A DNA stretch of 64,000 nucleotides from Vibrio quintilis (GTDB taxonomy: Bacteria > Pseudomonadota > Gammaproteobacteria > Enterobacterales > Vibrionaceae): assembly GCF_024529975.1 (NCBI RefSeq), contig NZ_AP024897.1, positions 248,001 through 312,000 on the forward strand. Reading direction: 5' to 3'. Shown piece after piece: positions 37,614 to 47,377 of the stretch (position 1 is the first letter of the stretch; each line of letters starts with the position of its first letter). Both the position numbers and the translations under genes were made by a program. The notes beneath the pieces are model-generated. The model saw nothing but the letters and a program-made list of their open reading frames with translations. It was not told the DNA's origin and ran no database searches.

Positions 37614-38987
37614 ATGACAGCGAATCACTCTGCATCTCCCCATCCATACTGGTTACCCCAGGTTGAACAACTGCTTCAGCAGGATACCATACAGCCCTGT
37701 ATTGAGGCGATCAGCCGCCCGGTTGTAACCGGGATTATCCGGCAGGTACTGGCGGATATTCGCCGATCTGAGCATTTTAAAACACAGGGCGGGCAGAATC
37801 TGGATATCACCGGCATGATTGTCAGCGCCTGTGAAAACCGGAAAAGAGATCGACAGAGCCGGGTGCTGAATGCGACGGGGATTATTGTGCATACCAACCT
37901 CGGGCGTTCTCCGGTTGATCCGCAGCTATGGCAGCAGGTGACAGAACTGAATACCGGTTACTGTAATCTGGAAATGTCATTACATGACGGTAAAAGGGGA
38001 ATGCGAAATGGCCTGTTACCGACGCTGATACATCACTGGACGGGTGCCGAAGATGCACTGATTGTTAATAACAATGCTGCTGCGGTTTATCTGATTCTGA
38101 CGGCTCTGGCATCTGGCAAAGAAGTCATTGTTTCCCGCGGGGAGCAGGTACAGATCGGCGGCGGCTTCAGAATTCCTGATATTCTCGCTCAGTCCGGGTG
38201 TCGGCTGGTGGAAGTCGGGACCACCAATATCACTACGGCTGAGGACTATCTGAATGCGGTTACAGATGACACTGCTCTGGTGCTGATGGTGCATCAGTCA
38301 AACTTCTCCATTCAGGGCTTTACTGAAGCGCCGGATATTCGTGAAGTGGCGAAAAACTTACCGCAGCATGTCCGGCTGGTGGTCGATCAGGGCTCCGGGC
38401 TGTCTGATGAAACCTATGCTGAAGGTGAAACATCGCTGCGGCAGTATTTGAATCAGGGTGTTGATCTGGTGTGCTGTTCCGGAGATAAAATTCCAGGTGG
38501 ACCGCAGGCGGGTATCATCGCCGGAAAAGCAGAATTGATCCGGACTCTGGCAAAACATCCGATGATGCGGGCCTTCCGGCCGGGACGTATTGTTTTGTCT
38601 TTGCTGGAAGCACTGCTGGTTGAAAAGCTGAATCGTTCTCCGGCGGGTGAGGGCATTGCTGAACGTCTAATCAGACGGTTACCGGAACTTGAAAACTGGG
38701 CTGATGAGCTTGCTGAACGCTGGGCACCTTATGCCCGCAAAGTCATGCTGGAAACGCAGGTCGGTGGGGGTTCTGTTCCGTCTGAAACCTACGCCGCTTA
38801 CGGCCTCGTGCTGGATCTGCCCGGAAAGCCACAGTCACATCTGGCTGCGCTGCGGCAACTGCCTGTCCCTGTGATTGGTTATATTCGTCATCAGCAACTG
38901 TATTTAAATCTGTCGACCCTGCTGGCGCATGACCGGGAGATGTTTACGGCGCAGCTCAGCGACTATTTAGATGGTCTGTCTGAATGA
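37614..38987 (+). CDS. selA: L-seryl-tRNA(Sec) selenium transferase
   Basis: PLP enzyme converting Ser-tRNA(Sec) to Sec-tRNA(Sec). 457 residues. N-terminal tRNA-binding domain (about 1-70), then RVLNATGIIVHTNLGRSP, NLEMSLHDGKRG, VNNNAAAVYL, VEVGTTNITT and the PLP lysine in CCSGDKIPGGPQAGI (about 285-299). ATG at 37614 follows the annotation of homologues; the frame is open further upstream. Directly downstream of selC. Confidence 0.96.
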   Translation: MTANHSASPHPYWLPQVEQLLQQDTIQPCIEAISRPVVTGIIRQVLADIRRSEHFKTQGGQNLDITGMIVSACENRKRDRQSRVLNATGIIVHTNLGRSPVDPQLWQQVTELNTGYCNLEMSLHDGKRGMRNGLLPTLIHHWTGAEDALIVNNNAAAVYLILTALASGKEVIVSRGEQVQIGGGFRIPDILAQSGCRLVEVGTTNITTAEDYLNAVTDDTALVLMVHQSNFSIQGFTEAPDIREVAKNLPQHVRLVVDQGSGLSDETYAEGETSLRQYLNQGVDLVCCSGDKIPGGPQAGIIAGKAELIRTLAKHPMMRAFRPGRIVLSLLEALLVEKLNRSPAGEGIAERLIRRLPELENWADELAERWAPYARKVMLETQVGGGSVPSETYAAYGLVLDLPGKPQSHLAALRQLPVPVIGYIRHQQLYLNLSTLLAHDREMFTAQLSDYLDGLSE

Positions 38988-39021
38988 TCGGCAACGAAAT
39001 CGTGTCCTGTAAGAAAATCAT

Positions 39022-39079
39022 ATTGACCATGAGTACTATTGACCATGAGTACTATTGACCATAAGAGCTATTGATTATG
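39022..39079 (+). repeat. 16-bp tandem repeat across the selB start region
   Basis: Units ATTGACCATGAGTACT (39022-39037, 39038-39053), ATTGACCATAAGAGCT (39054-39069) and a partial ATTGATTATG that contains the selB start codon at 39077. Each full unit carries an ATG that is not continuous with the selB frame. Confidence 0.85.
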
Positions 39080-40915
39080 CCAACAAGCCTTCTGACGCCA
39101 CCTGAACCTTATCACGCTATTATCGGGTTAGCGGGGCATGTCGATCATGGTAAAACCACCTTGATTGAAGCATTAACCGGCATCGTCACCAGTCGTCCCC
39201 ATGAGCAGCAACTGGGCATGACGCAGGATCTGGGGTTTGCCCATTTCTCAGATGAGGATGGCAATACCATTGGTGTGGTCGATGTACCGGGCCATGAACG
39301 CTATCTGCGCAATATGGTGGCGGGCGTCTGGCATATTAATGTGTTATTGCTGGTGGTTTCAGCGGAAGAAGGCTGCATGCCAATGACCTTAATGCACACT
39401 CTGGTTGCCAGAGCCATGGGGGTCCGGCATATCGTCGTCTGTCTGAGCAAATCGGATAAAGTGCCGGATGAGCAACTGGCAGAGACTGAAGAATTGGTGC
39501 TGGAAACCATTATGGATGCGTCTGGTATTGTGCCGGAAATCATACCGGTCAGTGCGGTCACCGGAAAAAATATCCAGCAGCTGAAAACGCTCCTGATACA
39601 ACAGGCAAAAGCTTCAGCAGAGTGTATGCAGCGGGAAAAGAGTCCGGCACTGATGTATGTTGACCGTGCATTTGTTGTCAATGGGATTGGCACGATTGTG
39701 ACCGGCACTTTAGCCGCCGGTGCTCTGAAAACCGGCGATAAACTGCGTTGTGAGCCTGCCGGAATGACGGGCGCGATTCGTTCTGTGCAGACTTATCATC
39801 AGCAAACTGACGAAGCGGTTGCAACCAGCCGGGTTGCGGTCAATATCAAAGGGCTGACCCGCAAGCAGGTCCGGCGTGGGAGTCTGTTATTTGCGCCGGA
39901 TGCGCCGGTCTCGATGCAGACACAATGTATTGTGCGTGTCCGGCAGTTTGATTTAACCACAGAAACTGTGCCTTCCGGACGCAATAAGGTGGTTGAGGTT
40001 GCATCAGGCAGCTGGCATGGCGAAGCCCGTTATATTCCGCTGCCGGACAGTGATCTCGCCCGGCTGGTTTTTTCTCAGCCGGTGCCGGTTTATTTTGGCC
40101 AGCGGATGGCCATCATCCCGGATATTAATCGCAGTCTCGTGATTCAGGGTGAAGTGCTTTGGTGTGATTTTATTCCCAGGCACCGCAAGCGGCAGATTTA
40201 TGATCACCTGCAATGCCTGCCTGAAACCCTGACCCCACAGTCGCAGCTGGATATTTTGCTGGAATTGCAGGGATTTTATCCGGTGGCGCTGCATCCCTCT
40301 GATTCCCCCGTTGCCGTGACTGAACATCAGAGACAACTGGGCGACTTTATCGTGGCTTCATCATGGCTTGAAACGATGAAACAATCTGTCATGAATATGC
40401 TGGCACCGGGGCAGACTTACAGCACCGCAGAGCTGGCTTATGCCGTGAAAACCGATGAAGCTGTGTGCGCTGAAATACTGAAGTTATTGAAAGCTGCGGG
40501 ACAGATTCATCTGAAGTTTGCTAAATGGCATGCGGGAGAAGGCAGCAGTGAAGATGATTTGCCTCCGGAGGCTCAGGCGATACTCAGGCAGGCCCGAAGT
40601 TTGGGCAAAGAAGGTTTAGAAACCAATAAAACCGATTTAGGCAAAGATAAAAAGTGGCTGCGTCAGCTGGTGCATCAAAAGTATCTGGTGGCGATTGATC
40701 AACAGATTTATTTCGATGGCGGTGTTTATCTTGATCTGGTGAAGTCTGTGGTTGCTGAGCGCCAGCCGGAAGATACGATTTCCCTGCAGGAGATTAAAGG
40801 TATTGTTGAGCTGAGCCGTAAGTACCTGATTCCGTTTGTGAATAAAATGGAGAAAGATGGCTGGCTGCGCCGGCATGAAGAGGTCCGGATTATTTTAAAA
40901 TCCTGGAAGTCCTGA
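39077..40915 (+). CDS. selB: Selenocysteine-specific translation elongation factor
   Basis: Delivers Sec-tRNA(Sec) to ribosomes stalled at UGA beside a SECIS hairpin. 612 residues: G1 GHVDHGKTT (about 20-28), GMTQDLGFAHF in switch I where typical SelB has GMTIDLGY, G3 DVPGHERY, G4 SKSD; then EF-Tu-like domains 2-3 and C-terminal winged helices (about 390-612) ending SRKYLIPFVNKMEKDGWLRR, which would bind SECIS RNA. Sequence is divergent from enterobacterial SelB. ATG 39077 is chosen over the TTG at 39071; the ribosome site is poor. Confidence 0.92.
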   Translation: MPTSLLTPPEPYHAIIGLAGHVDHGKTTLIEALTGIVTSRPHEQQLGMTQDLGFAHFSDEDGNTIGVVDVPGHERYLRNMVAGVWHINVLLLVVSAEEGCMPMTLMHTLVARAMGVRHIVVCLSKSDKVPDEQLAETEELVLETIMDASGIVPEIIPVSAVTGKNIQQLKTLLIQQAKASAECMQREKSPALMYVDRAFVVNGIGTIVTGTLAAGALKTGDKLRCEPAGMTGAIRSVQTYHQQTDEAVATSRVAVNIKGLTRKQVRRGSLLFAPDAPVSMQTQCIVRVRQFDLTTETVPSGRNKVVEVASGSWHGEARYIPLPDSDLARLVFSQPVPVYFGQRMAIIPDINRSLVIQGEVLWCDFIPRHRKRQIYDHLQCLPETLTPQSQLDILLELQGFYPVALHPSDSPVAVTEHQRQLGDFIVASSWLETMKQSVMNMLAPGQTYSTAELAYAVKTDEAVCAEILKLLKAAGQIHLKFAKWHAGEGSSEDDLPPEAQAILRQARSLGKEGLETNKTDLGKDKKWLRQLVHQKYLVAIDQQIYFDGGVYLDLVKSVVAERQPEDTISLQEIKGIVELSRKYLIPFVNKMEKDGWLRRHEEVRIILKSWKS

Positions 40916-40929
40916 CTTTCAGACAGAAT

Positions 40930-40979
40930 CACCCGCAGGGCGTGAGCTGAATCATGTACCTTCAGGTGGTCTGGGTATA
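40930..40979. repeat. Partial copy of the TATACCCAA element (right end)
   Basis: Shares CACCCG.AGGGCGTGAGCTG, AATCATG.A.CTTCAGGT and GGGTATA with the right half of the 48210-48409 element, but no left end is visible. It lies in the selB-fdhF convergent gap. Confidence 0.7.
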
Positions 40980-41074
40980 AATAGTCAGGATCAATCATAA
41001 AAAGGCGCTTTATCCGCGAAAGATAAAGCGCCGGTTCATTCCCTCAATCAATTGGCTGCGTCAGCAAATTCACA

Positions 41075-43219
41075 TCAGGCGTTTTCTACATGGGATCTCA
41101 GGCGCGACTTCATATTGCTGTATTCCGTCTGCACATAATTTTCCGCCCACAACTGATCTTCAATTGCTTCGACTTTCACCGCGCAATATTTATATTCAGG
41201 TGTGCTGGAAATTGGATCTACGTGCTCAATGGTCAGCTCGTTACAGGCGCCAATCCACCACTGGTAAGTCATATACACCACACCTTGGTTGATGCGTTCA
41301 CTGCAATTAGCGCGAGAGATGACTTTACCCCGGCGGGAGGCAATCCAGACCAGCTGCTGGTCTTTGATCCCCAGTTTTTCGGCATCGGCCGGATTCATCT
41401 GAACATAACCCGGTTCATCGGCGAGCGTCGATAACGCACTACAGTTGCCGGTCATTGAACGACATGAGTAGTGGCCGACTTCGCGGACGGTCGAGAGCAC
41501 CATCGGGTAGGCTTCATCCGGTTGTTCGAGCGGCGGACGCCACTCAGCTGCAATCAGCTGACCTTTTCCGGAAGGTGTCGAGAACTTATTGCCTTCGAAC
41601 AGGAAAGAGGTTCCCGGATGATCTTCTGTCGGACATGGCCACTGAACAGACTTCAGCCCTTCCAATTTCTCGTAGGTTGCCCCTGCATACAATGGTGCTA
41701 ATGAGCGCAGCTCATCCCAAATCTCTTTGGTATTGTTGTAATGCATCGGATAACCCATTTTCGTCGCAAGCAAACTGAAAATTTCCCAGTCCGGTTTGAC
41801 ACCTTCAGGGGGTGTGACGGCTTTGTAGAAGCGTTGGAAACCACGGTCAGCACTTGAATAAACACCTTCATGTTCACCCCAGCTGGTGGCCGGGAAGACG
41901 ACGTCTGCCATTTCAACGGTTTTGGTCATGAAGATATCTTGCGCAATCACCAGCTCCATCTTACGCAGGGTTTCGCGCATGGCGTTCAGATCGGCTTCAG
42001 TCTGGGCCGGATCTTCACCGAAGATGTAATAAGCTTTACAGATGCCTTCTTCCGCTTTATGGCCAACCTGTGTCAGGCGATATCCTGGTTTGGATGAGAG
42101 TTTCACGCCCCAGGCCTGTTCGAATTTGGCCCGGATTTCATCATTCTCAACCGACTGATATCCCGGAAACTGGTGCGGTAACATACCCAGGTCACAGGTG
42201 CCCTGTACGTTGTTCTGACCACGAACCGGCCCGCATCCGACGCCACGGCGCCCGAAGTTGCCTGTCAGCAGTGCCAGACCGGCAAGCCCGCGAACCACAT
42301 CCACAGCCTGACTGTATTGCGTCACACCCATTCCCCACAAAATCATGGCTTCAGGTGCTGCGGCATAAGTCCGGGCAGCCAGACGAACGTCTTCTGCTTT
42401 CAGTCCGGTAATGTGTTCAACTTTTTCCGGTGCGTAGTTCATCACAACCTGACGGAATTGATCAAATCCTTCCGTATATTGCTGAACATAGTCACGGTTA
42501 TAGAGTTGTTCTTCTATGAGTGTATAAGCGAGTGCATTGACCAGCGCCATATTGGAGCCGTTTTTCAGTGGCAGCCATTGATCGGCAATTCTTGCAGACT
42601 CAATTTTGCGTGGGTCGCATACAATGACTTTTGCACCTTTTGCACGTGCTTTGATGATATGTCTTGCTACAACCGGGTGAGAGTCAGCCGCGTTGTAACC
42701 GAATATGAGCAAACATTTTGTGTCTTGAATTTCAGGAATGGCGTTGCTCATGGCACCATTACCTACTGTTGTCTCCAGACCGGAGACTGAAGGCGCGTGT
42801 CACACCCTGGCGCAGTGATCGACGTTATTCGTCCCTATCACAGCACGGGCCAGTTTCTGCATGACAAAGTTCGCCTCGTTACCCGGACCGCGGGCAGAGC
42901 CTGTGGTCATGATGGCGTCGGGGCCGTACTTCTCTTTAATTGCTAACAGTTTTTCTGCTGCAAAATCCAGCGCTTCGTCCCAGGAAACAGCTTCCAGCTT
43001 CGCATCCTTTGTACGACGAATCATCGGTTTTGTCAGACGGGGTGTTAACAGGTTGGTGTCATTCAGGAAATCCCAGCCGTAATAGCCTTTCAGGCACAGC
43101 TGACCTTCATTTGTTCGTCCGTTCAGGGGCTCGGCGCTGATGACCTTGTTGTTTTCAACAACCAGGTTCAGCTTACATCCGGTACCACAATAGGGACAAA
43201 CCACGATTGATTTCTTCAT
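41075..43219 (-). CDS. fdhF: Selenocysteine-containing formate dehydrogenase H
   Basis: Molybdopterin formate dehydrogenase, a selenoprotein of 714 residues including Sec140 encoded by the in-frame TGA at 42800-42802 (HCAR-V-Sec-HAPSV; E. coli FdhF also has Sec140). Cys8, Cys11, Cys15 and Cys42 form the 4Fe-4S site. Downstream motifs match FdhF throughout: VGNGAMSNAI, GYNAADSHP, WGMGVTQY, VRGQNNVQG, STVREVGHYSCRSMTGNCSA and MTYQWWIGACNEL. Automated callers would split it into two frames (41075-42751 and 42800-43219). It is convergent with selB, and no hydrogenase genes are adjacent. AGAGG precedes the ATG. Confidence 0.97.
42771..42802 (-). promoter_or_regulatory. SECIS element of fdhF
   Basis: On the minus strand, 12 bases after the TGA, GTCTCC-GGTCT-GGAGAC forms a 6-bp hairpin whose loop GGTCT matches the E. 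coli fdhF SECIS apical loop bound by SelB. Confidence 0.93.
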
Positions 43220-43675
43220 ACATACCCTCTTTGTTTTCCATATAGTTTATGACAGCCGGGCCGGGCGATTTGGTGAGAAACGGCCCGGCCAGCATAAACC
43301 CGTTTTTAATCACGTTCACAAACCAGAATCGTGTTGCTGAAACCGGAGTGACCGTAAGAGCAGATCAATACTCAGCAGATAAATAGCACAACATATGCCA
43401 GGATTGAAGATGGAATGAAACTTAAATAACTGATTGTTTTATAAGGTAGTGTAAAAAGTAACTCAGCTCATCTCCAGCGTGTTTGTCAGGCAGATATTGT
43501 TGATTTCGTCAAAAGCGTCAGGTTTCGACATGCTCGTTTGTTCAGGTTCGCACTGCTCAGACAACCCGAATGATTCAGGTTGTCTGTATATAAGATTCTC
43601 TGAACAATCACGGCTGGTCAATTGACTTACTGGAAATCTGAGAGTGCTGGCGGGATAAAATAGCGGGATAAAAAA
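43220..43675 (-). promoter_or_regulatory. fdhF upstream region with leader hairpin
   Basis: About 450 bases without a gene. At 43255-43289 GCCGGGCCG and its complement form a 9-bp GC-rich stem with a 17-base loop, 36 bases before the fdhF start, so it would lie in the mRNA leader. At about 43548-43592 there is a degraded TATACCCAA-family palindrome. I could not identify a convincing sigma-54 promoter, which fdhF has in E. coli. Confidence 0.45.
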
Positions 43676-43699
43676 CGATCCCCGGCCGAGCGGGGATCG
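43676..43699 (-). terminator. Terminator of the 5'-nucleotidase-like gene
   Basis: CGATCCCCG and complement, 9-bp stem with 6-base loop; the minus strand continues TTTTTTAT. Confidence 0.9.
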
Positions 43700-43726
43700 G
43701 TATCACGTTAAGAGCAACGCTTCAGA

Positions 43727-45769
43727 TTAGTTTTGACGAATGATGCGTGTATCCGTCACAGATGTGTCGTCAATATCATCCGCTGTGGTAAATGGACTGG
43801 TTGTATCCGGATAGGTTGCCAGCAGGTATTCGGCCAGTGCATCCTGCTCTGTTCCTGTATCGGCAAAAGTTGCCAGCTGAGGATCATTGCTTCCCATGGT
43901 ATCGGACAGTGCGGTCTGGTTGGTACAGCTGTCGCCGGAGGCAGTACAAGGGAACGGATAGCCGTCTCCGCCTGTGCCCAGATAACCTAGTGTAACAACT
44001 TTGAACGTTCGGGTTGTATCGCCCTGTAAAGTGCCACCGGTGACGACGGTGTCATCATAGGTGCCGTCTCCGTTGGTGTCGACTGCCAGCTCAGTGATCC
44101 GCTGTCCGTCATTGCCTGCTGAAGTGCGTGCGGTCAGCGTTGGATCATAAGTGAAACGCATCCCGGAAATTTGCGGGAAGCGGCCACCGCCGTAACCGGA
44201 TGTGTCACTGGCATCAATTTCGGCGACCGTATGTTCAAAAATATCTTTGAGTTCAGCGGCTGTGAGCTCCATCGTGGTCAGTGAGTTATTGAAGGCCAGC
44301 GCCGACTGAAGATCATACTGAGAAATATCGCCTTCATTTTTGCCCGCAGCCGGATAAGCTGCTGGTGGCAGATATTGTAGGTCTTCCGCATTAGTTGAAC
44401 CCGGAGGGTAAGCAGCATAACCAATTGATGCCCGGATGCCGCCACCATTTTTGATTGAAATCTGAATACCGGAATCTGCAATTTTTGCGTACCAGAGGTT
44501 CGCATCGGCAGTCAGATCGCCCAGGTTGGTTTCCTCAGAACGGACTTCTGATTTGATACCGTTCAGGTAGACATCGGTATGGCCGACGATATTCTTCTCT
44601 GCCGCCACGATGACATCATTGATAGCCGAAACAATGTTATCAACCGCTGTATTTGCAGTGCCGCCAAGCTCTGTAACCATCTGGCTGTCACTGATGAAGA
44701 CACCACTGACGTTTTTATCGATGGTATTGGTGAGCAGTTCACCGTTTTCATCGAAACCAGCAACCAGCCGACCCAGATATTTATAATCACCGTCAACATT
44801 GACGACTGCGACATTTTCATCACTGGCAGATTTGAACAGCAGCGGATAATCTCCGGCAGATGTGTCACCGGCCCAAAGGCGGTCGGTACTGTCAGACAAG
44901 CGGGTATTTGAACCACCTGCAACGATAATATCCACATCTTTGAGCAGGGTTGCCAGTTCTTCTTCAATATCGATTCGCTGCATATGTGCCAGCAGAATGA
45001 CTTTATTAATACCGGTTGCCGTTAATGTATCGACTTTAGCCTGAATCAGTGCCGCCAGTTCGGTTGTACTGTCACTGGCTGGTAAGACTGTAATATCACC
45101 GGTGCTGGTAATCACTTCGTTGGTCGGTGTTGTTGCACCCACGATGCCGATTTTTTCACCATTGACCTCAATAATTGTCGTTGCGGCAAAGCTATGTGGA
45201 ATGGTGCTGGCGATTTGTCCATCGGTTGTGACCAGAGGTGCTGTGTTGCTGTCATCTGAGAAAATCATATTTGAACTCAGATAGGGGAAGCTGGTTCCGG
45301 GATAGGCATTATCAGCACCAACAATTGATGCGAATTCTTCGGTTCCGCCATCCAGTTCGTGGTTACCGACCGCGGATGCTTCAACGCCCATTGCATTGAG
45401 CATGGCAATATCTGCCCGGCCAACGCCTGGTGTGCCGATGCCGGCCACATTGGTCATTGAGTCATCCGCAGCCGCTTTGTAGCGGGAGCCCGGAATGTAA
45501 TTGTCCCCGGAGCTGAGGAAAAGTGTGTTATTGGGGTATTGGCTGCGCAGCGCAGCAACATTGCTGGCAAAGTTGCCTGCATTTGCCAGTGCGACTGCAT
45601 TTGAGCCATCCATATCCGCGACATGCAGCAGCTGAAGTGTGAAAGCTACATCACTGTTTTCCTGGGTTTTATCGTCATCATCGAAAGCACAACCTGCAAT
45701 GACGGTTGTGATTAGTGTTGCTGCGATGAGTTTTTTTATGTGTGTTCTCCTGAACAATGTCGGTTGCAT
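43727..45769 (-). CDS. 5'-nucleotidase/metallophosphatase family lipoprotein (UshA-like)
   Basis: 680 residues. Signal peptide ends TTVIAGCAFDDDD (lipid Cys27), so probably outer-membrane anchored. N-terminal metallophosphatase domain: LLHVADMDG (47-55), SSGDNYIPG and VGNHELDGG; C-terminal nucleotidase domain from about 400 (NLGDLTADANLWYA, IKNGGGIRASIG, LTAAELKDIFEHTVAE). In the first metal motif the usual His after D-x is Asp (D-M-D-G). Likely dephosphorylates nucleotides or related phosphates at the cell surface. ATG 45769 has GGAG eight bases upstream; the frame extends further but without a signal peptide. Confidence 0.88.
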   Translation of the reverse strand: MQPTLFRRTHIKKLIAATLITTVIAGCAFDDDDKTQENSDVAFTLQLLHVADMDGSNAVALANAGNFASNVAALRSQYPNNTLFLSSGDNYIPGSRYKAAADDSMTNVAGIGTPGVGRADIAMLNAMGVEASAVGNHELDGGTEEFASIVGADNAYPGTSFPYLSSNMIFSDDSNTAPLVTTDGQIASTIPHSFAATTIIEVNGEKIGIVGATTPTNEVITSTGDITVLPASDSTTELAALIQAKVDTLTATGINKVILLAHMQRIDIEEELATLLKDVDIIVAGGSNTRLSDSTDRLWAGDTSAGDYPLLFKSASDENVAVVNVDGDYKYLGRLVAGFDENGELLTNTIDKNVSGVFISDSQMVTELGGTANTAVDNIVSAINDVIVAAEKNIVGHTDVYLNGIKSEVRSEETNLGDLTADANLWYAKIADSGIQISIKNGGGIRASIGYAAYPPGSTNAEDLQYLPPAAYPAAGKNEGDISQYDLQSALAFNNSLTTMELTAAELKDIFEHTVAEIDASDTSGYGGGRFPQISGMRFTYDPTLTARTSAGNDGQRITELAVDTNGDGTYDDTVVTGGTLQGDTTRTFKVVTLGYLGTGGDGYPFPCTASGDSCTNQTALSDTMGSNDPQLATFADTGTEQDALAEYLLATYPDTTSPFTTADDIDDTSVTDTRIIRQN

Positions 45770-46033
45770 TCTGTCTCTCCTTGTGCCTCTTGCGACATGT
45801 TGCTTATCTGTTTTTGTTAATAAGGTCTTGAAATAACAGTATGTTCGGCATAGAGGCTGACAGTGCTCAGTGACTGTTGAATGAATTTTCAGTGACGAAG
45901 AGATTAACAGTGTGTGAAACCGGGAAAAAAGGCCGGAAAGTGAATGGCTTTTGCTGGCGGGATGAAGGCAGGCATTCGCCACCCAGGAACGCAGCCCTAT
46001 ATTTCATAAGCGCATGAATCTATCCCTGTCACT

Positions 46034-46059
46034 CTGATTTGCCATCCATGGCAAATCAG
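46034..46059. repeat. Palindrome in the 45770-46136 gap
   Basis: CTGATTTGCCAT and its complement, 12-bp arms with a CC centre, followed by TTTT on the plus strand. The 367-base gap between the two minus-strand lipoprotein genes holds no other feature that I can support apart from expected promoter sequence. Confidence 0.6.
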
Positions 46060-46136
46060 TTTTGAAATATTGCACTGCGAACCTGAATACTCAAATTGAT
46101 TCGTTATGTTTGTCTGCAGGCATGATCAGGTCAGTA

Positions 46137-47114
46137 TCACCAAGGCAGAAAAACACCTTTTTTGGTTCTTTTCACTTCCTGAATGGTGCCGTCCGGGTTG
46201 AAGTGTAAATACTCTGCGGCCACGTGACGCTGGCGTTTATCACAGGTTGAACCCGGTGTTTTCCGCCAGATATGATAAAACAAAATCCACTGGCCTTTGT
46301 AGCGGACGATAGAGTGATGGTTATTTGAACTGAGTTCTTCGTCCATGATCAGGCCACGATAAGTCCACGGACCGGTGGGAGAGGTTGCGGTGTAGTAAGT
46401 GAGTTTGCGGTTATTCTCTGGCATGGTGAAGTAGTAAATCCCCCGGCGTTTGAATACCCACGGACCTTCCATTTTGGGTTCATAACCCCCCATATCCATT
46501 TTGATGAAGTTGCCTTTAATCGCACGCATGTCATCCGCCATTTCGACCACATGATAGTCCATACCGCTGCCATGGAAATACAGATAAGCTCTGTCATCAT
46601 CGTCGACAAATAAAGCCGGATCATTGGCATAAGGAGAAGTCCATAACGGTGCGCCAATCATATCTTTGAACGGGCCGGTGGGTGAGTCACTCTCCGCAAT
46701 ACCGATGCCCATCCACTTGGTACTGTTCTCCGGATTTTCCCGGTCTTTGTATCCGGTCCCGGCCGGGAAGACAAAATAATATTTACCGTTTTTATAGGCT
46801 GCATCAGGCGCCCAGGCATAATTATCTGCCCAGCTCAGATCCTTGACGGAGAGAATGGCACCATGATCAGTCCAGTGCACCAGATCGTCTGACGAAAATG
46901 CGTGCCAGTCTTTCATCCAGAAATCTTTCTGGCACTTCTCATCATGCGATGTATAAAGGTACATTTTTCCATCGTTCCAGACATGCCCGGATGGATCAGC
47001 AGTCAGGATATCGCTGCCAAAATCTAACGGGTTCTGTGCATGAGATGTGGGAGGATAAAGACTACAGCCAGCAACAGTGCAAGCTGCGAGAATGGTGAAA
47101 AGAGTTGTTTTCAT
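46137..47114 (-). CDS. Glycoside hydrolase family 43 lipoprotein
   Basis: 325 residues. Signal peptide ends ACTVAGCSLYPP (lipobox AGC). Five-bladed beta-propeller hydrolase of the arabinanase/beta-xylosidase group: ADPSGHVWNDGKMYLYTSHD (catalytic base region), NYAWAPDAAYKNGKYYF, YANDPALFVDDDDRAYLYFH and MEGPWVFKRRG (general acid Glu). Acts outside or at the surface on arabinose- or xylose-containing glycans; substrate not determinable. Single gene; no sugar-uptake genes adjacent. Confidence 0.85.
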   Translation of the reverse strand: MKTTLFTILAACTVAGCSLYPPTSHAQNPLDFGSDILTADPSGHVWNDGKMYLYTSHDEKCQKDFWMKDWHAFSSDDLVHWTDHGAILSVKDLSWADNYAWAPDAAYKNGKYYFVFPAGTGYKDRENPENSTKWMGIGIAESDSPTGPFKDMIGAPLWTSPYANDPALFVDDDDRAYLYFHGSGMDYHVVEMADDMRAIKGNFIKMDMGGYEPKMEGPWVFKRRGIYYFTMPENNRKLTYYTATSPTGPWTYRGLIMDEELSSNNHHSIVRYKGQWILFYHIWRKTPGSTCDKRQRHVAAEYLHFNPDGTIQEVKRTKKGVFLPW

Positions 47115-47296
47115 AGATTGACCTGCGTGAGTTGATAAATCTCTGATAGATGAATTTCTGACTAAAGGAATACAAATAGAACAGAATTAATATGCAATCA
47201 GTTTAATTTATCATTGGACGTGCGGTTTTGAATCAATTTTTGTTGTTTACAGCTCACAAAATGAAGAAATGGCGGGCGGGGCAGCAGAAGGAAAAA

Positions 47297-47318
47297 GAGC
47301 CGCAATGATTTGCGGCTC
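47297..47318 (-). terminator. Terminator of satP
   Basis: GAGCCGCA and complement, 8-bp stem, 6-base loop, with TTTTTC following on the minus strand. Confidence 0.9.
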
Positions 47319-47377
47319 CTGTTGATACAGCGTTCAGAATGTTTTATCTGCGGCCAGGTTCTGTCAGTAAAAGAACG

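Noticed and set aside
39022..39079. CRISPR-like repeat
   Set aside because: Repeats are directly adjacent with no spacers and only three to four copies; no cas genes.
42752..42802. fdhF read as two genes or a nonsense pseudogene
   Set aside because: The TGA aligns with Sec140 and is followed by a SECIS hairpin, with a full sel gene set next door.
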